Below, piece after piece: positions 42,785-51,752 of a stretch of DNA of 64,000 nt. The DNA lies in NCBI GenBank assembly GCA_902773635.1, contig CACYFH010000013.1:1-64000 (forward strand), written 5' to 3'. Origin of the DNA: an uncultured Ruminococcus sp. (GTDB lineage: Bacteria > Bacillota > Clostridia > Oscillospirales > Acutalibacteraceae). Within the stretch, counting starts at the first letter, position 1. Each line of letters begins with the position of its first letter. The translations under genes and the position numbers were made by a program. The notes beneath the pieces are model-generated. The model was not told where the DNA came from and did not search any database. It saw only the letters and a program-made list of their open reading frames with translations.

Positions 42785-43831
42785 ATGAGAAAGTTTCTGA
42801 GCCTTGTGCTCGCAATCATGATGGTAGCTTCTCTGGCTGTTGTCGGCGTCAGCGCTGCGGATAATGATACAGCCACTGTCACTATCACCGGTTTTAACAA
42901 CGAGTCTTCGGATACAAAGACTTACAAGGTCGGCGAGACCTTCACCGCTTATGTTTATCTGAACGCCTCCGGTCTGAACACCAACGGTATGATCGGCGCT
43001 CTCAAGTGCAACCAGTATTATACCAACTCCGTTCTGGCGCTGGCTGACGCGTATGATGAGAAAGACGGCGGCATGATCGTTGATCTCGACGGCATGTTCC
43101 CGATCACCGGCGACAGCACCGTTGCGAACGGTATGCTGGCTGACCACATCTCCTTCAATGCGTCCAAGCCCTCTATGAACAACGCGTTCAAGTTCAATTC
43201 TGACGATTCCGCTCTGATCATCTCTCACTACACCGTCACCAAGGCGGGTACCGCCAACATCACCACCGATCTCGTGACTCTGGCGATCTCCGACATGTAC
43301 CTGACCAAGGCTGTACATAAGAGCCAGATCTATGATGATAACTTCAAGGTTTACGTTAAGCTCTCCGATCCGGAAACTGCCGGCGGCAGCACCGTAAGCG
43401 GTACCATTACCAGCTTCAACGACAAGACCGAGGAGATCGAGGACATTACCGTTGAGCTTCTCCAGGGCGAGGATGTCAAGTACACCACCACCGTTAACGG
43501 CAACGTTGTTGATTATTCTATCGCCGGCGTAGCTGACGGCAACTACATCCTGCGTTTCTCCAAGAAGAATCATGTCACCCGCGACTATGCGCTCGTCATA
43601 TCCGGTGATACTACTGCTGATGCTGAGATCCGTCTGATCGGCGATGTCAGCGGCGACGGCGTTGTCAACACGACTGACGGCATGCGCGTCAACATGGCTA
43701 CCAAGGGTCACCTTGAGCTCGACGAGTATCTCTTCAAGGTTGCAGATGTCAGCGGCGACGAGTTGGTCAATACCACTGACTTCATGCGCATCAACAACCA
43801 CGCTAAGAATATCCTTTCTCTCTGGAAATAA
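42785..43831 (+). CDS. Secreted dockerin protein with cohesin-like and CarboxypepD-reg-like domains
   Basis: 348 residues from ATG 42785 (AGGAGGA upstream). Signal peptide about 1-22; N-terminal Ig-like domain (about 26-195) with YKVGETFTAYVYLNASGLNT; a small beta domain (about 207-280) from STVSGTITSFNDKTEEIEDI to KKNHVTRDYALVI; then a dockerin (about 288-347) with DVSGDGVVNTTD and DVSGDELVNTTD calcium loops. The middle-plus-dockerin pairing is frequent in Ruminococcus-type proteins. Without enzyme domain it is likely structural. Near the wall-anchored cohesin-like protein, it may bind to it. Ends in a strong terminator. Confidence 0.85.
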   Translation: MRKFLSLVLAIMMVASLAVVGVSAADNDTATVTITGFNNESSDTKTYKVGETFTAYVYLNASGLNTNGMIGALKCNQYYTNSVLALADAYDEKDGGMIVDLDGMFPITGDSTVANGMLADHISFNASKPSMNNAFKFNSDDSALIISHYTVTKAGTANITTDLVTLAISDMYLTKAVHKSQIYDDNFKVYVKLSDPETAGGSTVSGTITSFNDKTEEIEDITVELLQGEDVKYTTTVNGNVVDYSIAGVADGNYILRFSKKNHVTRDYALVISGDTTADAEIRLIGDVSGDGVVNTTDGMRVNMATKGHLELDEYLFKVADVSGDELVNTTDFMRINNHAKNILSLWK

Positions 43832-43857
43832 TTCACGAACCTCGGTTCGATAAAAAG

Positions 43858-43887
43858 CAAAAGCCTCCCCGACTTGGGAGGCTTTTG
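43858..43887 (+). terminator. Terminator of the dockerin gene
   Basis: 12-bp perfect stem CAAAAGCCTCCC/GGGAGGCTTTTG with a 6-nt loop. Confidence 0.9.
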
Positions 43888-43910
43888 TACTATTGTTCAA
43901 GGAGTAAAGC

Positions 43911-44321
43911 ATGAAAGAATTCAATCTTCCCGCAAAGCTCGAGAGCATTCCGATCTTGACGGACGCGGTGAATGAGATACTCGAGGAACACGACTGCTCC
44001 ATGAAGGCACAGATGCAGCTCGATATCGCGATCGACGAGATCTTCGCCAATATCGCGCATTATGCCTACGCTCCCGGGACAGGCGACGCTACCGTCCGCC
44101 TGGAGTTCTTCGGCGAGCCTTTGTCGGCGCGGCTGACCTTCATCGACAGCGGCGTCCCCTTTGATCCGCTGGAGCGCACCGAGCCGGACGTGACTCTCAG
44201 CGCTGAGGAGCGCCAGATCGGCGGCTTGGGCATTTTTCTCGTGAAAAAGACGATGGACGCCATGCGCTATGAGCGTCGCGACGGGCAGAACGTGCTCGTG
44301 TTGGAGAAGAGAATAGGGTAG
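43911..44321 (+). CDS. RsbW/SpoIIAB-like ATP-binding anti-sigma-type kinase
   Basis: 136 residues. GHKL fold with N box IAIDEIFANIAHYAY (about 44-58), G1 FIDSGVPFDPL and G2 GGLGIFLVKKTMD (about 103-115). In partner-switching systems these proteins phosphorylate a STAS-domain antagonist and bind a sigma factor or other target. Downstream are a SpoIIE phosphatase and a STAS-kinase fusion, the other two parts. The start has CAAGGAG upstream. The stop is four bases before the next start. Confidence 0.9.
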   Translation: MKEFNLPAKLESIPILTDAVNEILEEHDCSMKAQMQLDIAIDEIFANIAHYAYAPGTGDATVRLEFFGEPLSARLTFIDSGVPFDPLERTEPDVTLSAEERQIGGLGIFLVKKTMDAMRYERRDGQNVLVLEKRIG

Positions 44322-44324
44322 AGC

Positions 44325-45995
44325 ATGAAAGAAACGATAAAAACGAAGATCCAGGATAAAACCGTCAATGCGATCCGTTCGAATATTGCGTGGAACATCA
44401 TCACCGCCGCGGTGGTGATGCTGCTCGTATTCGGCTTGGTCGCCCAGGTGGTTGGATATCTGAATTTTTCCGATGCTTTCACGGATGAATACAGTCAGAA
44501 CGCCATCCGCATCGCCCGAGCGGCGGGTGATTATGTCTTTGCAGACAGGCTGGATGATTACTTAAAGGAAGACCCCACGCAGATCGACTACATCCTATCC
44601 TATTCCCAGATGGAGAATCTCTGCAACAAGGTCGGCGCGGAGTTCATCTATGTGATCCAGCCGTCGGAGGATTACAGCGAGATCACCTTCGTCTTTAATA
44701 CAGTGAACAAGGCGTCGGAGTTTGAACCCTATCCGATCGGCTACGTCCGCAAGACCACCAACGATGATTATAAGGAGAAATACCGCCGTCTGTATGATCA
44801 GGAATCGCTGGAGGAGATCGTCGTCCGCGACAAGGGCTTCATCGAGAGCGGCTCTCACATCACGGCGATGATCGCGCTCTATGACGACAGCGGCAAGACC
44901 GCCGGCATCCTCTGCGTCCAGCGCCAGATGGACGCTCTATCCGCCGCGCGCCGCAATTACCTGATCCATATGGCGATCATACTGGTAATCTCTCTGGTGC
45001 TTGTCGCCACCTTCTACGGCCTGTATCTCAGGCGTTATATGGTCAAGCCGCTTCGAGCGGTCAAGGATGAGACCGAGCGTTTCGCTGCCGCGCCGAGCAA
45101 GGCGCAGGTCACCTTATCGGAGACCGTGAAAACACACAATGAGATCAGACAGCTCGCCGCGGCGATCGACACGATGGAGGAGGAGACCCTCAACTATATC
45201 GAGAACCTCACCGCCGTCACCGCGGAGCAGGAGCGCATCGGCGTAGAGCTGGGCGTCGCCTCGGCGATCCAGCAGGGCATGCTGAACTCCGTCTCGCCCA
45301 ACCGTCCGGAGCTGGATATCTCCGCGATCATGGATCCCGCGAAGGAGGTCGGCGGCGACTTCTTCGACTACTTCCTGATCGACGACGATCACCTGTGCAT
45401 GACGATCGCCGACGTGTCCGGCAAGGGCGTGCCCGCCTCTCTGTTCATGGCGATCACCAAGGTGCTGATCACCGATACCACGCTGGTCACGCGCTCGCCC
45501 GCCGAGATCCTGCGTATGGTGAATGAACGCGTCTGCCAAAAGAATAAGCTGGATATGTTCGTCACCGTCTGGCTGGGCATTCTGGAGATCTCCACCGGCC
45601 GCGTGATCGCGGCGAACGCGGGTCACGAATACCCCCTCATCTATCACAACGGCGGCGCCTTTGAGCTGATGAAGGACAAGCATGGCTTTGTCATCGGCGG
45701 CATGGAGGGCGTCCGCTTCAAGGAATATGAATTTGTAATGAAAGAGGGCGACAGCCTGTTCCTGTATACGGACGGCGTGCCCGAAGCGACCGACAGCTCA
45801 GAGCAGCTCTTCGGCCTCGACAGAACGCTTGCCGCGCTGAATACAGCGCCGGACGGCGAACCTCAAGCCCTGATGGCGTCGGTTCGTGAGGCGGTCGACA
45901 AATTTGTCGGCGATGCGCCGCAGTTTGATGATTTAACGATGATGTGCCTGAAATACTACGGTGCATCGGGGAAGGAAAGGAAGGAAGAAGTATGA
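44325..45995 (+). CDS. Membrane sensor with HAMP and SpoIIE-type phosphatase
   Basis: 556 residues. Two membrane helices (about 23-43 and 212-232) flank an outside sensor region; a HAMP-like linker (about 233-290) leads to a helical stalk and a PP2C-type SpoIIE domain (about 330-548) with ADVSGKGVPASLF, DMFVTVWLGIL, GHEYPLIY and FLYTDGVPEAT. The domain should remove phosphate from a STAS protein. Together with the upstream HATPase and downstream STAS fusion it makes a signal-input module; the outside signal is unknown. ATGA overlap with the next gene. Confidence 0.93.
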   Translation: MKETIKTKIQDKTVNAIRSNIAWNIITAAVVMLLVFGLVAQVVGYLNFSDAFTDEYSQNAIRIARAAGDYVFADRLDDYLKEDPTQIDYILSYSQMENLCNKVGAEFIYVIQPSEDYSEITFVFNTVNKASEFEPYPIGYVRKTTNDDYKEKYRRLYDQESLEEIVVRDKGFIESGSHITAMIALYDDSGKTAGILCVQRQMDALSAARRNYLIHMAIILVISLVLVATFYGLYLRRYMVKPLRAVKDETERFAAAPSKAQVTLSETVKTHNEIRQLAAAIDTMEEETLNYIENLTAVTAEQERIGVELGVASAIQQGMLNSVSPNRPELDISAIMDPAKEVGGDFFDYFLIDDDHLCMTIADVSGKGVPASLFMAITKVLITDTTLVTRSPAEILRMVNERVCQKNKLDMFVTVWLGILEISTGRVIAANAGHEYPLIYHNGGAFELMKDKHGFVIGGMEGVRFKEYEFVMKEGDSLFLYTDGVPEATDSSEQLFGLDRTLAALNTAPDGEPQALMASVREAVDKFVGDAPQFDDLTMMCLKYYGASGKERKEEV

Positions 45996-47161
45996 AAGGT
46001 GAATTTGACGGCAAGACGCTGACCGTATGCCTCGAGGGGCGGATCGACTCCGGAAATTCCTCGAGCTGGGAGAACGCGATCAACGCCAAGATCGAGGAAA
46101 GAGCCCCCGAGCAGGTGGTTCTTGACGCCGAGAAGCTGGAGTATATCAGCAGCGCGGGTCTGAGGATCGTCCTCAAGCTGCGCAAGCGGTTTGCCGATTT
46201 GAAGATCGTGAACGTCTCCGCTTCGGTATACGAGATTTTGGAGATGACCGGCTTTACAGAGCTTGTCACAGTCGAGAAGGCATACCGCCAGTTTGACGTC
46301 AGCGGTTGCGAGGTCATCGGCAAGGGCGCGAACGGCACCGTCTACCGTATCGCCCGCGATACCATCGTCAAGGTCTATCACGACGCCGAATCTCTCGACG
46401 ACATCAAGCGTGAGCGCGAGCTCTCCCGCACCGCCTTCCTCCTCGGCATCCCGACCGCCATCCCCTACGACGTCGTCAAGGTCGGCAACACCTACGGCTC
46501 CGTTTTCGAGCTGCTCAACGCTAAGAGCTTTGACGAGCTGCTGCGCGAGGATGAGCAGAACATGGAGTTCATCGCCAAGGAGACCGTGGAGATCGCCAAG
46601 ATCATCCACAGCACCAAAGCGCCCGCCAACCTCCCCCGTCAGCGCGACGTGGCGCTGGACTGGGTGGGTATGGTCACGGACTATTTCACCCCCGAACAGC
46701 ATGAGAAGCTCAGGAGCCTGATCGAAGCCATCCCCGAGGACGGCTTCATGCTCCACGGCGACATGCATATCAAGAATATCATGCTCCAGAACAAGGAGAC
46801 TCTCCTGATCGACATGGACACCCTCTGCACCGGCCATCCGATCTACGAGCTCGCGTTCATGTACAACGCCTACAAGGGCTTCGGCATCGTCGATCCCGCG
46901 GAAGTTTCGAACTTCATGGGCATCCCGGCTGACACCGCCTACCGTCTCTGGCGGCTGATCCTGACGATGTACCTCGGCACAGACGACAAAGCCCGTCTCG
47001 ACGAGGTCGAGGAGAAGGCGGCTCTGATCGGTATCCTCCGCGTCATGCGCCGCGTCATCCGCTTCAACCGCCAGAACACCCCCGACGGCAAAGCGATCGT
47101 CGACGCCTGCCACGACTTCATCGCCGAGAAGCTCGACAAAATCGACACCCTCACCTTCTGA
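45992..47161 (+). CDS. STAS domain fused to aminoglycoside-phosphotransferase-like kinase (TIGR02172-type)
   Basis: 389 residues from ATG 45992, overlapping the upstream stop (ATGA). The STAS part (about 1-100) holds LEYISSAGLRIVLKL with the serine that is phosphorylated in anti-anti-sigma factors. It is followed at about 107 by VIGKGANGTVYRI, then a kinase fold with FMLHGDMHIKNIML (about 252-265, HGDxHxxN) and LIDMDTL metal-binding loop. The kinase part resembles the TIGR02172 family. A fusion of an antagonist domain and a small-molecule kinase-like fold is uncommon and ties the partner switch directly to an effector. Substrate unknown. Confidence 0.9.
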   Translation: MKGEFDGKTLTVCLEGRIDSGNSSSWENAINAKIEERAPEQVVLDAEKLEYISSAGLRIVLKLRKRFADLKIVNVSASVYEILEMTGFTELVTVEKAYRQFDVSGCEVIGKGANGTVYRIARDTIVKVYHDAESLDDIKRERELSRTAFLLGIPTAIPYDVVKVGNTYGSVFELLNAKSFDELLREDEQNMEFIAKETVEIAKIIHSTKAPANLPRQRDVALDWVGMVTDYFTPEQHEKLRSLIEAIPEDGFMLHGDMHIKNIMLQNKETLLIDMDTLCTGHPIYELAFMYNAYKGFGIVDPAEVSNFMGIPADTAYRLWRLILTMYLGTDDKARLDEVEEKAALIGILRVMRRVIRFNRQNTPDGKAIVDACHDFIAEKLDKIDTLTF

Positions 47162-47189
47162 GCACATGAATCATTAGGGGCAGAACGCT

Positions 47190-47461
47190 TCCATGCCTCC
47201 CTTTGGTAAAGGTACCCCCGTTGGGGGAATGTCCGAAGGACAAGGGGGGAGCCGTTTCCGGCGAGGAAGGTGCGTCGGAACTCGTTCCGACCCGGAGGGA
47301 TTGCATAAGTGCTTGAGCGAAGCGAGTAACTATAACAAAAAGGGACTGCCACGCAGCCAATATCATTAAGTTAGGCAGAGGCTCCCTTTGGTAAAGGGAG
47401 CTGTCGGCGTTAGCCGACTGAGGGATTGCATAAGTGTTTGAGCGAAGCGAGTAACTATAAC
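47190..47461 (+). repeat. Two tandem copies of a long dispersed repeat
   Basis: CTCCCTTTGGTAAAG occurs at 47197 and 47382. The blocks GGGATTGCATAAGTG.TTGAG to AGGGACTGCCACGCAG at 47298-47357 and 47421-47480 are almost identical (single change C/T), with variable DNA between. No gene is present. Confidence 0.85.
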
Positions 47462-47495
47462 AAAAAGGGACTGCCACGCAGTCCCTTTCATTTTT
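47462..47495. terminator. Bidirectional terminator
   Basis: 11-bp stem AAAGGGACTGC/GCAGTCCCTTT, 3-nt loop, followed by CATTTTTAT. It lies between the convergent STAS fusion and GH13 genes and is the end of a repeat copy. Confidence 0.85.
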
Positions 47496-47502
47496 ATATC
47501 AG

Positions 47503-48882
47503 CTATTCGCTCATGAGGATGATCGGCTTGCCCTTGCTCTGCACGCCGCCGCGGAACACCTCGACCTTCTCGCCGCCGATCAGATTATCGTACACGCCGT
47601 CGGGGAAGTCGACCTCTACATATCCCGCGTCGCCTTTGACGGTGAACACGCCGATCGCCCTTCTGCCGTCCTTCTCATGCGCCGCGATGAGGAACCTGTC
47701 CTCCTGCGCCTTGACGGTGTAAACACTGTCGGTGAAGAGCGGATCGCGCTTGATGCCCGCGAGCTTTTGCATCAGCGACCGCAGCTCCTGCTCCGCGCCC
47801 TCTCTTTGAACAGCCGTCGCGGTCACTCCGTCGCCGTCCGGGACAGCTTCGACCGCATAAGCCTGCGCTCTCAGGCGGATATCATTCTTGTCCTCTGAGA
47901 ATACGTCGTCCTTATCGAACAGGCTCGGCGTATGCTCCGCGCCGTATTCCTGACCCGCATAGACCAGCGTCAAGCCCTTCTGGAAGAAGCTGAACGCCGT
48001 CCAGTTCACCAGAGCATTTTCGTCGGGAATGAGGAACGCCGCCCGCGTCTGGTCGTGATTCTCCAGAAAACGGAGCTTCACGAAATTCTCGGGATAGATG
48101 TATTCCTGCCGCTCGATCGCCTCGGCATACGCCGCGAGCGTGCCCTTACCCGCGAGGTAAGCGCGGAACTTCTCATACACGTCGTAGTCATAGCAGAGAT
48201 CGAACGCCTGATAGATCTCGCTGTCGGAGAGCGCCGTGATCCCGCGCCCGCGCATATAGGTGATGAAGCCCGGCTCCACGCTCTCGCTCAGCCAGATGCA
48301 ACCCGGGCGCACCGTCTCGACCTCCTCGCGCGCCTTGAGCCAGAATTCCAGCGGGATCAGCGGCGCTACGTCACAGCGGAAGCCGTCCACGATCTCAGCC
48401 CACATCTTCAGCGTGTCGATCTGATAATCCCATAAAGCCTCGTTGTCGTAGTCGAGGTCGATGATATCCGTCCAGTCGCCCACGCGGTTGCCGAAGCTCC
48501 CGTCCTCCTTGTGATAGAACCATTCCGGGTGCGTCTTGCTCAAGAGGGAGTCGGGCGAGGTGTGGTTGTACACCACGTCGATGATGCACTTCATCCCGCG
48601 TTCGTGGATCGCGTTGACCAGCGACTTGAAGTCCTCCATCGTGCCGAATTCCGGGTTGACGGCGCGGTAGTCGCTGATGGCGTAGGGCGAGCCGAGCGTG
48701 CCCTTGCGCTTGACCGTACCGATCGGATGAATGGGCATCAGCCAGATGATATCCGTGCCCAGCGCCTTGATCTCGTCGAGCCGCTCCTCAACCTTTTTGA
48801 ACGTCCCTTCGGGTGAGTAATTGCGGACAAAGACCTGATACATCACCTGATTCCTGAGTGCCTTGGATGTTGCTTTCGCCAT
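47503..48882 (-). CDS. GH13 alpha-amylase-family glycosidase (intracellular)
   Basis: 459 residues, no signal peptide. Catalytic barrel with CIIDVVYNHTS, DGFRCDVAPL (nucleophile Asp), CIWLSESVEP (acid/base Glu) and LRFLENHDQTRA (third acid Asp) in the right order, then a C-terminal beta domain. Length and motifs fit a GH13 enzyme for maltooligosaccharides or a transferase; which cannot be told. Divergent from the sugar ABC transporter; promoter TATAAT sits within 25 bases upstream of AAAGGAGG. Role: splitting imported alpha-glucan pieces. Confidence 0.92.
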   Translation of the reverse strand: MAKATSKALRNQVMYQVFVRNYSPEGTFKKVEERLDEIKALGTDIIWLMPIHPIGTVKRKGTLGSPYAISDYRAVNPEFGTMEDFKSLVNAIHERGMKCIIDVVYNHTSPDSLLSKTHPEWFYHKEDGSFGNRVGDWTDIIDLDYDNEALWDYQIDTLKMWAEIVDGFRCDVAPLIPLEFWLKAREEVETVRPGCIWLSESVEPGFITYMRGRGITALSDSEIYQAFDLCYDYDVYEKFRAYLAGKGTLAAYAEAIERQEYIYPENFVKLRFLENHDQTRAAFLIPDENALVNWTAFSFFQKGLTLVYAGQEYGAEHTPSLFDKDDVFSEDKNDIRLRAQAYAVEAVPDGDGVTATAVQREGAEQELRSLMQKLAGIKRDPLFTDSVYTVKAQEDRFLIAAHEKDGRRAIGVFTVKGDAGYVEVDFPDGVYDNLIGGEKVEVFRGGVQSKGKPIILMSE

Positions 48883-49056
48883 GCTGATTCCTCCTTTACG
48901 GTTCTATTATATAGAGCAAAATCAGGCTTGTAAATGACTTTTCCGCTTTTAGAACGCAAAAAGTCAAGAAACAGGAATAAAGTAAAATTTGGGAAGTATT
49001 TATCGAATATTTTAGAACTTCTGATAAAATATCCTGATACAAGTGGGCAAAACCTG

Positions 49057-49085
49057 TTGACAATGACCTCGCATTTGATTATAAT
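49057..49085 (+). promoter_or_regulatory. Perfect-consensus promoter of the sugar ABC operon
   Basis: TTGACA (49057-49062), 17-nt spacer, TATAAT (49080-49085). The leader of about 100 bases ends in AAAAAGGAG; no firm catabolite site is seen. Confidence 0.88.
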
Positions 49086-49191
49086 ATTATGTAGTTTCAA
49101 AGTGGATCGGATATCGGCTTTGGAATTTTAATTTTGGCTTCCATGCCGTAGCAATACGGTAAATAATACAATGTAAAAAGGAGAAACCAAC

Positions 49192-50532
49192 ATGAAAGCA
49201 AAAAGAATTTTAGCACTGCTGCTGGCAGCGATGATGGTTCTTGCTCTTGTGGCTTGCGGCAACAGCGGCGACAAGAAGGAGACCACCGCAGACAGCAGCA
49301 AGACCGACACCAAGACCGACACCAAGACCGCTGAGGGCGGCTCCGTTTACTGGCTGAACTTCAAGCCTGAGCTCGACGAGACCCTGCAGGATCTCGCGAA
49401 GAAGTACACCGAGGCGAAGGGCGTAGAGGTCAAGGTCGTTACCGCGGCTTCCGGCACCTACAGCACCACCCTTACCGCTGAGATGGACAAGACCGAGGCT
49501 CCCACTCTGTTTGTCATCGGCAACCAGCAGGGCGTCAAGGACTGGGGCGATTTCGCTCTTGATCTGAAGGACACCGCGATCGCGAAGGAACTCAACACCG
49601 ACGCTTACAACCTCTATGATGAGAACGGCAAGCTCGTTTCCATCGGCTACTGCTACGAGTGCTACGGCATCATCGTCAACCCCACCCTCATCGAGAAGGC
49701 GGGTCACACCATGGACGAGATCAAGAACTTTGCAGGCCTGAAGGCTGTTGCTGAGGATATCCACAGCAAGGCTTCTGAGCTGGGCTTCGATGCGTTCTCC
49801 TCCTCCGATATGGACGACTCCTCCTCCTGGAGATTCACCGGCCATCTGGCGAACCTCGAGTACTACTATGAGGAAAAGGAAGCCGGCGGCTGGACCGAGT
49901 GCCCTGCTTCTCTGACCGGTAAGTACATGGAGAACTACAAGAACCTGTACGATCTGATCATCAACAACTCTCTGACTGCTCCTACCGATCTCGCTACCGG
50001 CGGCCACGACGCTGAGGCTGAGTTCAAGGACGGCAAGGCTGCGTTCTTTGTCAACGGCTCCTGGGAGTACGCTGCTGTTTCCGAGGCTGTTCCGAACGCT
50101 ACCATGATCCCCTACTACTGCGGCGTTGAAGGCGAAGAGAAGGCGGGTCTGAACTGCGGTACCGAGAACTGCTGGGCTGTAAACGCCAACGCTTCCGAGG
50201 CTGATCAGCAGGCGACCATCGACTTCATGGTATGGCTCGTTTCCGATCCCGAGGCTTCCGCTACTATGGTAGGCCAGCTCGGTATCATGCCTTACAAGAA
50301 TGCTGCCGCTTCCACCAACGGCTTCCTGAACGACGCTGCGAAGTACACCGCTGACGGTTGCTACGTCATGGATTGGGCTACCAACTATCAGCCGAACGTT
50401 GACGAGTACCGCAAGGATCTCGTTTCCGCTCTGAACGCTTACAACTCTGACCAGACCGACGCTAACTGGGATCTCGTCAAGACCGCCTTTGTTGACGGCT
50501 GGGCGAAGCAGTATCAGGCTGTTAACGGCTAA
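49192..50532 (+). CDS. Sugar ABC transporter solute-binding lipoprotein
   Basis: 446 residues. Lipobox LVAC (Cys about 20), acidic Lys/Thr/Asp linker repeating KTDTK, then a type 1 extracellular solute-binding fold from VYWLNFKPELDETLQDLAKK on. EFKDGKAAFFVNGSWEY is the usual late hinge motif for oligosaccharide binders. The strong codon bias fits high expression. With the two permeases downstream and the divergent GH13 gene, the substrate is likely maltooligosaccharide. No ATPase gene is here; a shared MsmK-type ATPase elsewhere is assumed. Confidence 0.94.
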   Translation: MKAKRILALLLAAMMVLALVACGNSGDKKETTADSSKTDTKTDTKTAEGGSVYWLNFKPELDETLQDLAKKYTEAKGVEVKVVTAASGTYSTTLTAEMDKTEAPTLFVIGNQQGVKDWGDFALDLKDTAIAKELNTDAYNLYDENGKLVSIGYCYECYGIIVNPTLIEKAGHTMDEIKNFAGLKAVAEDIHSKASELGFDAFSSSDMDDSSSWRFTGHLANLEYYYEEKEAGGWTECPASLTGKYMENYKNLYDLIINNSLTAPTDLATGGHDAEAEFKDGKAAFFVNGSWEYAAVSEAVPNATMIPYYCGVEGEEKAGLNCGTENCWAVNANASEADQQATIDFMVWLVSDPEASATMVGQLGIMPYKNAAASTNGFLNDAAKYTADGCYVMDWATNYQPNVDEYRKDLVSALNAYNSDQTDANWDLVKTAFVDGWAKQYQAVNG

Positions 50533-50837
50533 TCAACATGATAGATCGGCTCCCTTCCCCAAGGTGAGATTCTGTCCAAATCTTTGATTTGGAGTACAGA
50601 ATCCATATAGAGGAGAGCTGTCAGCAGACCCTTGTCTGCCTGACTGAGGGTTATTGCGACCCAAAGCGAATCATGCATGAATCTGCGGGGCGGGCGGCGT
50701 TCGCCTGCCCCGTATCTTTTTAGGATTTAGGTATACCGATTGATCAAGATGTCATTGCGAGGGCTTGACATCGAAATGGATCAGTATTTATTTAGGATTT
50801 TTCCGCACGGCGCCAGCCGTGAACAGGAGGATTAACA
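50533..50837 (+). repeat. Gap with repeat and internal terminator
   Basis: A divergent repeat of the GAGCTGTC..GACTGAGGG type (about 50550-50660) and an 11-bp GC hairpin with TATCTTTTTA (50686-50721) that should reduce read-through into the permeases. No gene seen. The last bases hold AGGAGG for TTG 50838. Confidence 0.7.
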
Positions 50838-51752
50838 TTGGATAAAAGTACAATTTCGAGCTCAAAGCCCAAAAAGAGCAAGAAGCCGAAGGGCGGCCAC
50901 AGCTCCATGACGCGGCGCTCGATGCGCAGGTGGTCGTGGCTGTTTATCGGACCGGTTTTCGCCGCGTTCATCATCGGCTTCATTTGGCCGTTCGCACAGG
51001 GCATCTACCTGTCGTTCTGCGGCAAGTTCAACACCATTTCCAACGCGAAGTTCCAGGGCTTCACCAACTACATCAAGGCGTTCCAGGATGCGACCTTCGG
51101 CCATGCGTTCTGGTTCACCGCTCTCTTTGCAATCGTCAGCGTTATCCTGATCAACCTGCTCGCGTTCGCGGCGGCATATGCGCTGACCCAGGGAGTCAAG
51201 GGCTCCAACCTTTTCCGTACCGTTTTCTTCATGCCGAACCTGATCGGCGGCATCGTCCTCGGTTATCTGTGGTCGATGATCTTTGACGGTATCCTTTCTA
51301 TCTACAAAACCAATATCCTCGCGAAAGCCGAGTACGGCTTCTGGGGATTGATCATTCTGCTGTTGTGGCAGCAGGTCGGCTACATGATGATCATTTACAT
51401 CGCCGGATTACAGGCGGTGCCGGAGGATATGATCGAGGCGGCGAAGATCGACGGCGCGACCAAGAGCCAGACTCTCTTCCGCGTCATCATCCCCAACGTC
51501 ATGCCCTCCATCACGATCTGTACCTTCCTGACCCTGACCAACGGCTTCAAGCTGTATGACCAGAACCTCGCGCTGACCGGCGGCCAGCCGTTCAGACAGA
51601 CGGAGATGCTCGCGCTGAATATTTCCAACGGCTATTCCGCGGTCAATACCCGCGGCATCGCCCAGGCAAAGGCGGTCATCTTCTTCATACTTGTCGCGAC
51701 GCTCGGTATCGCCCAGCTTGTCTCAACCAGAAATAAGGAGGTGCAGCAGTAA
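50838..51752 (+). CDS. Sugar ABC permease, MalF-like
   Basis: 304 residues, TTG start with AGGAGG. Six membrane helices after a basic N-terminus (KPKKSKKPKGG). The EAA loop reads EAAKIDGATKSQTLFRVIIP (about 197-216), the contact to the ATPase. The second permease starts inside its stop (TAATG). Pairs with MalG-like in the membrane. Confidence 0.94.
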   Translation: MDKSTISSSKPKKSKKPKGGHSSMTRRSMRRWSWLFIGPVFAAFIIGFIWPFAQGIYLSFCGKFNTISNAKFQGFTNYIKAFQDATFGHAFWFTALFAIVSVILINLLAFAAAYALTQGVKGSNLFRTVFFMPNLIGGIVLGYLWSMIFDGILSIYKTNILAKAEYGFWGLIILLLWQQVGYMMIIYIAGLQAVPEDMIEAAKIDGATKSQTLFRVIIPNVMPSITICTFLTLTNGFKLYDQNLALTGGQPFRQTEMLALNISNGYSAVNTRGIAQAKAVIFFILVATLGIAQLVSTRNKEVQQ

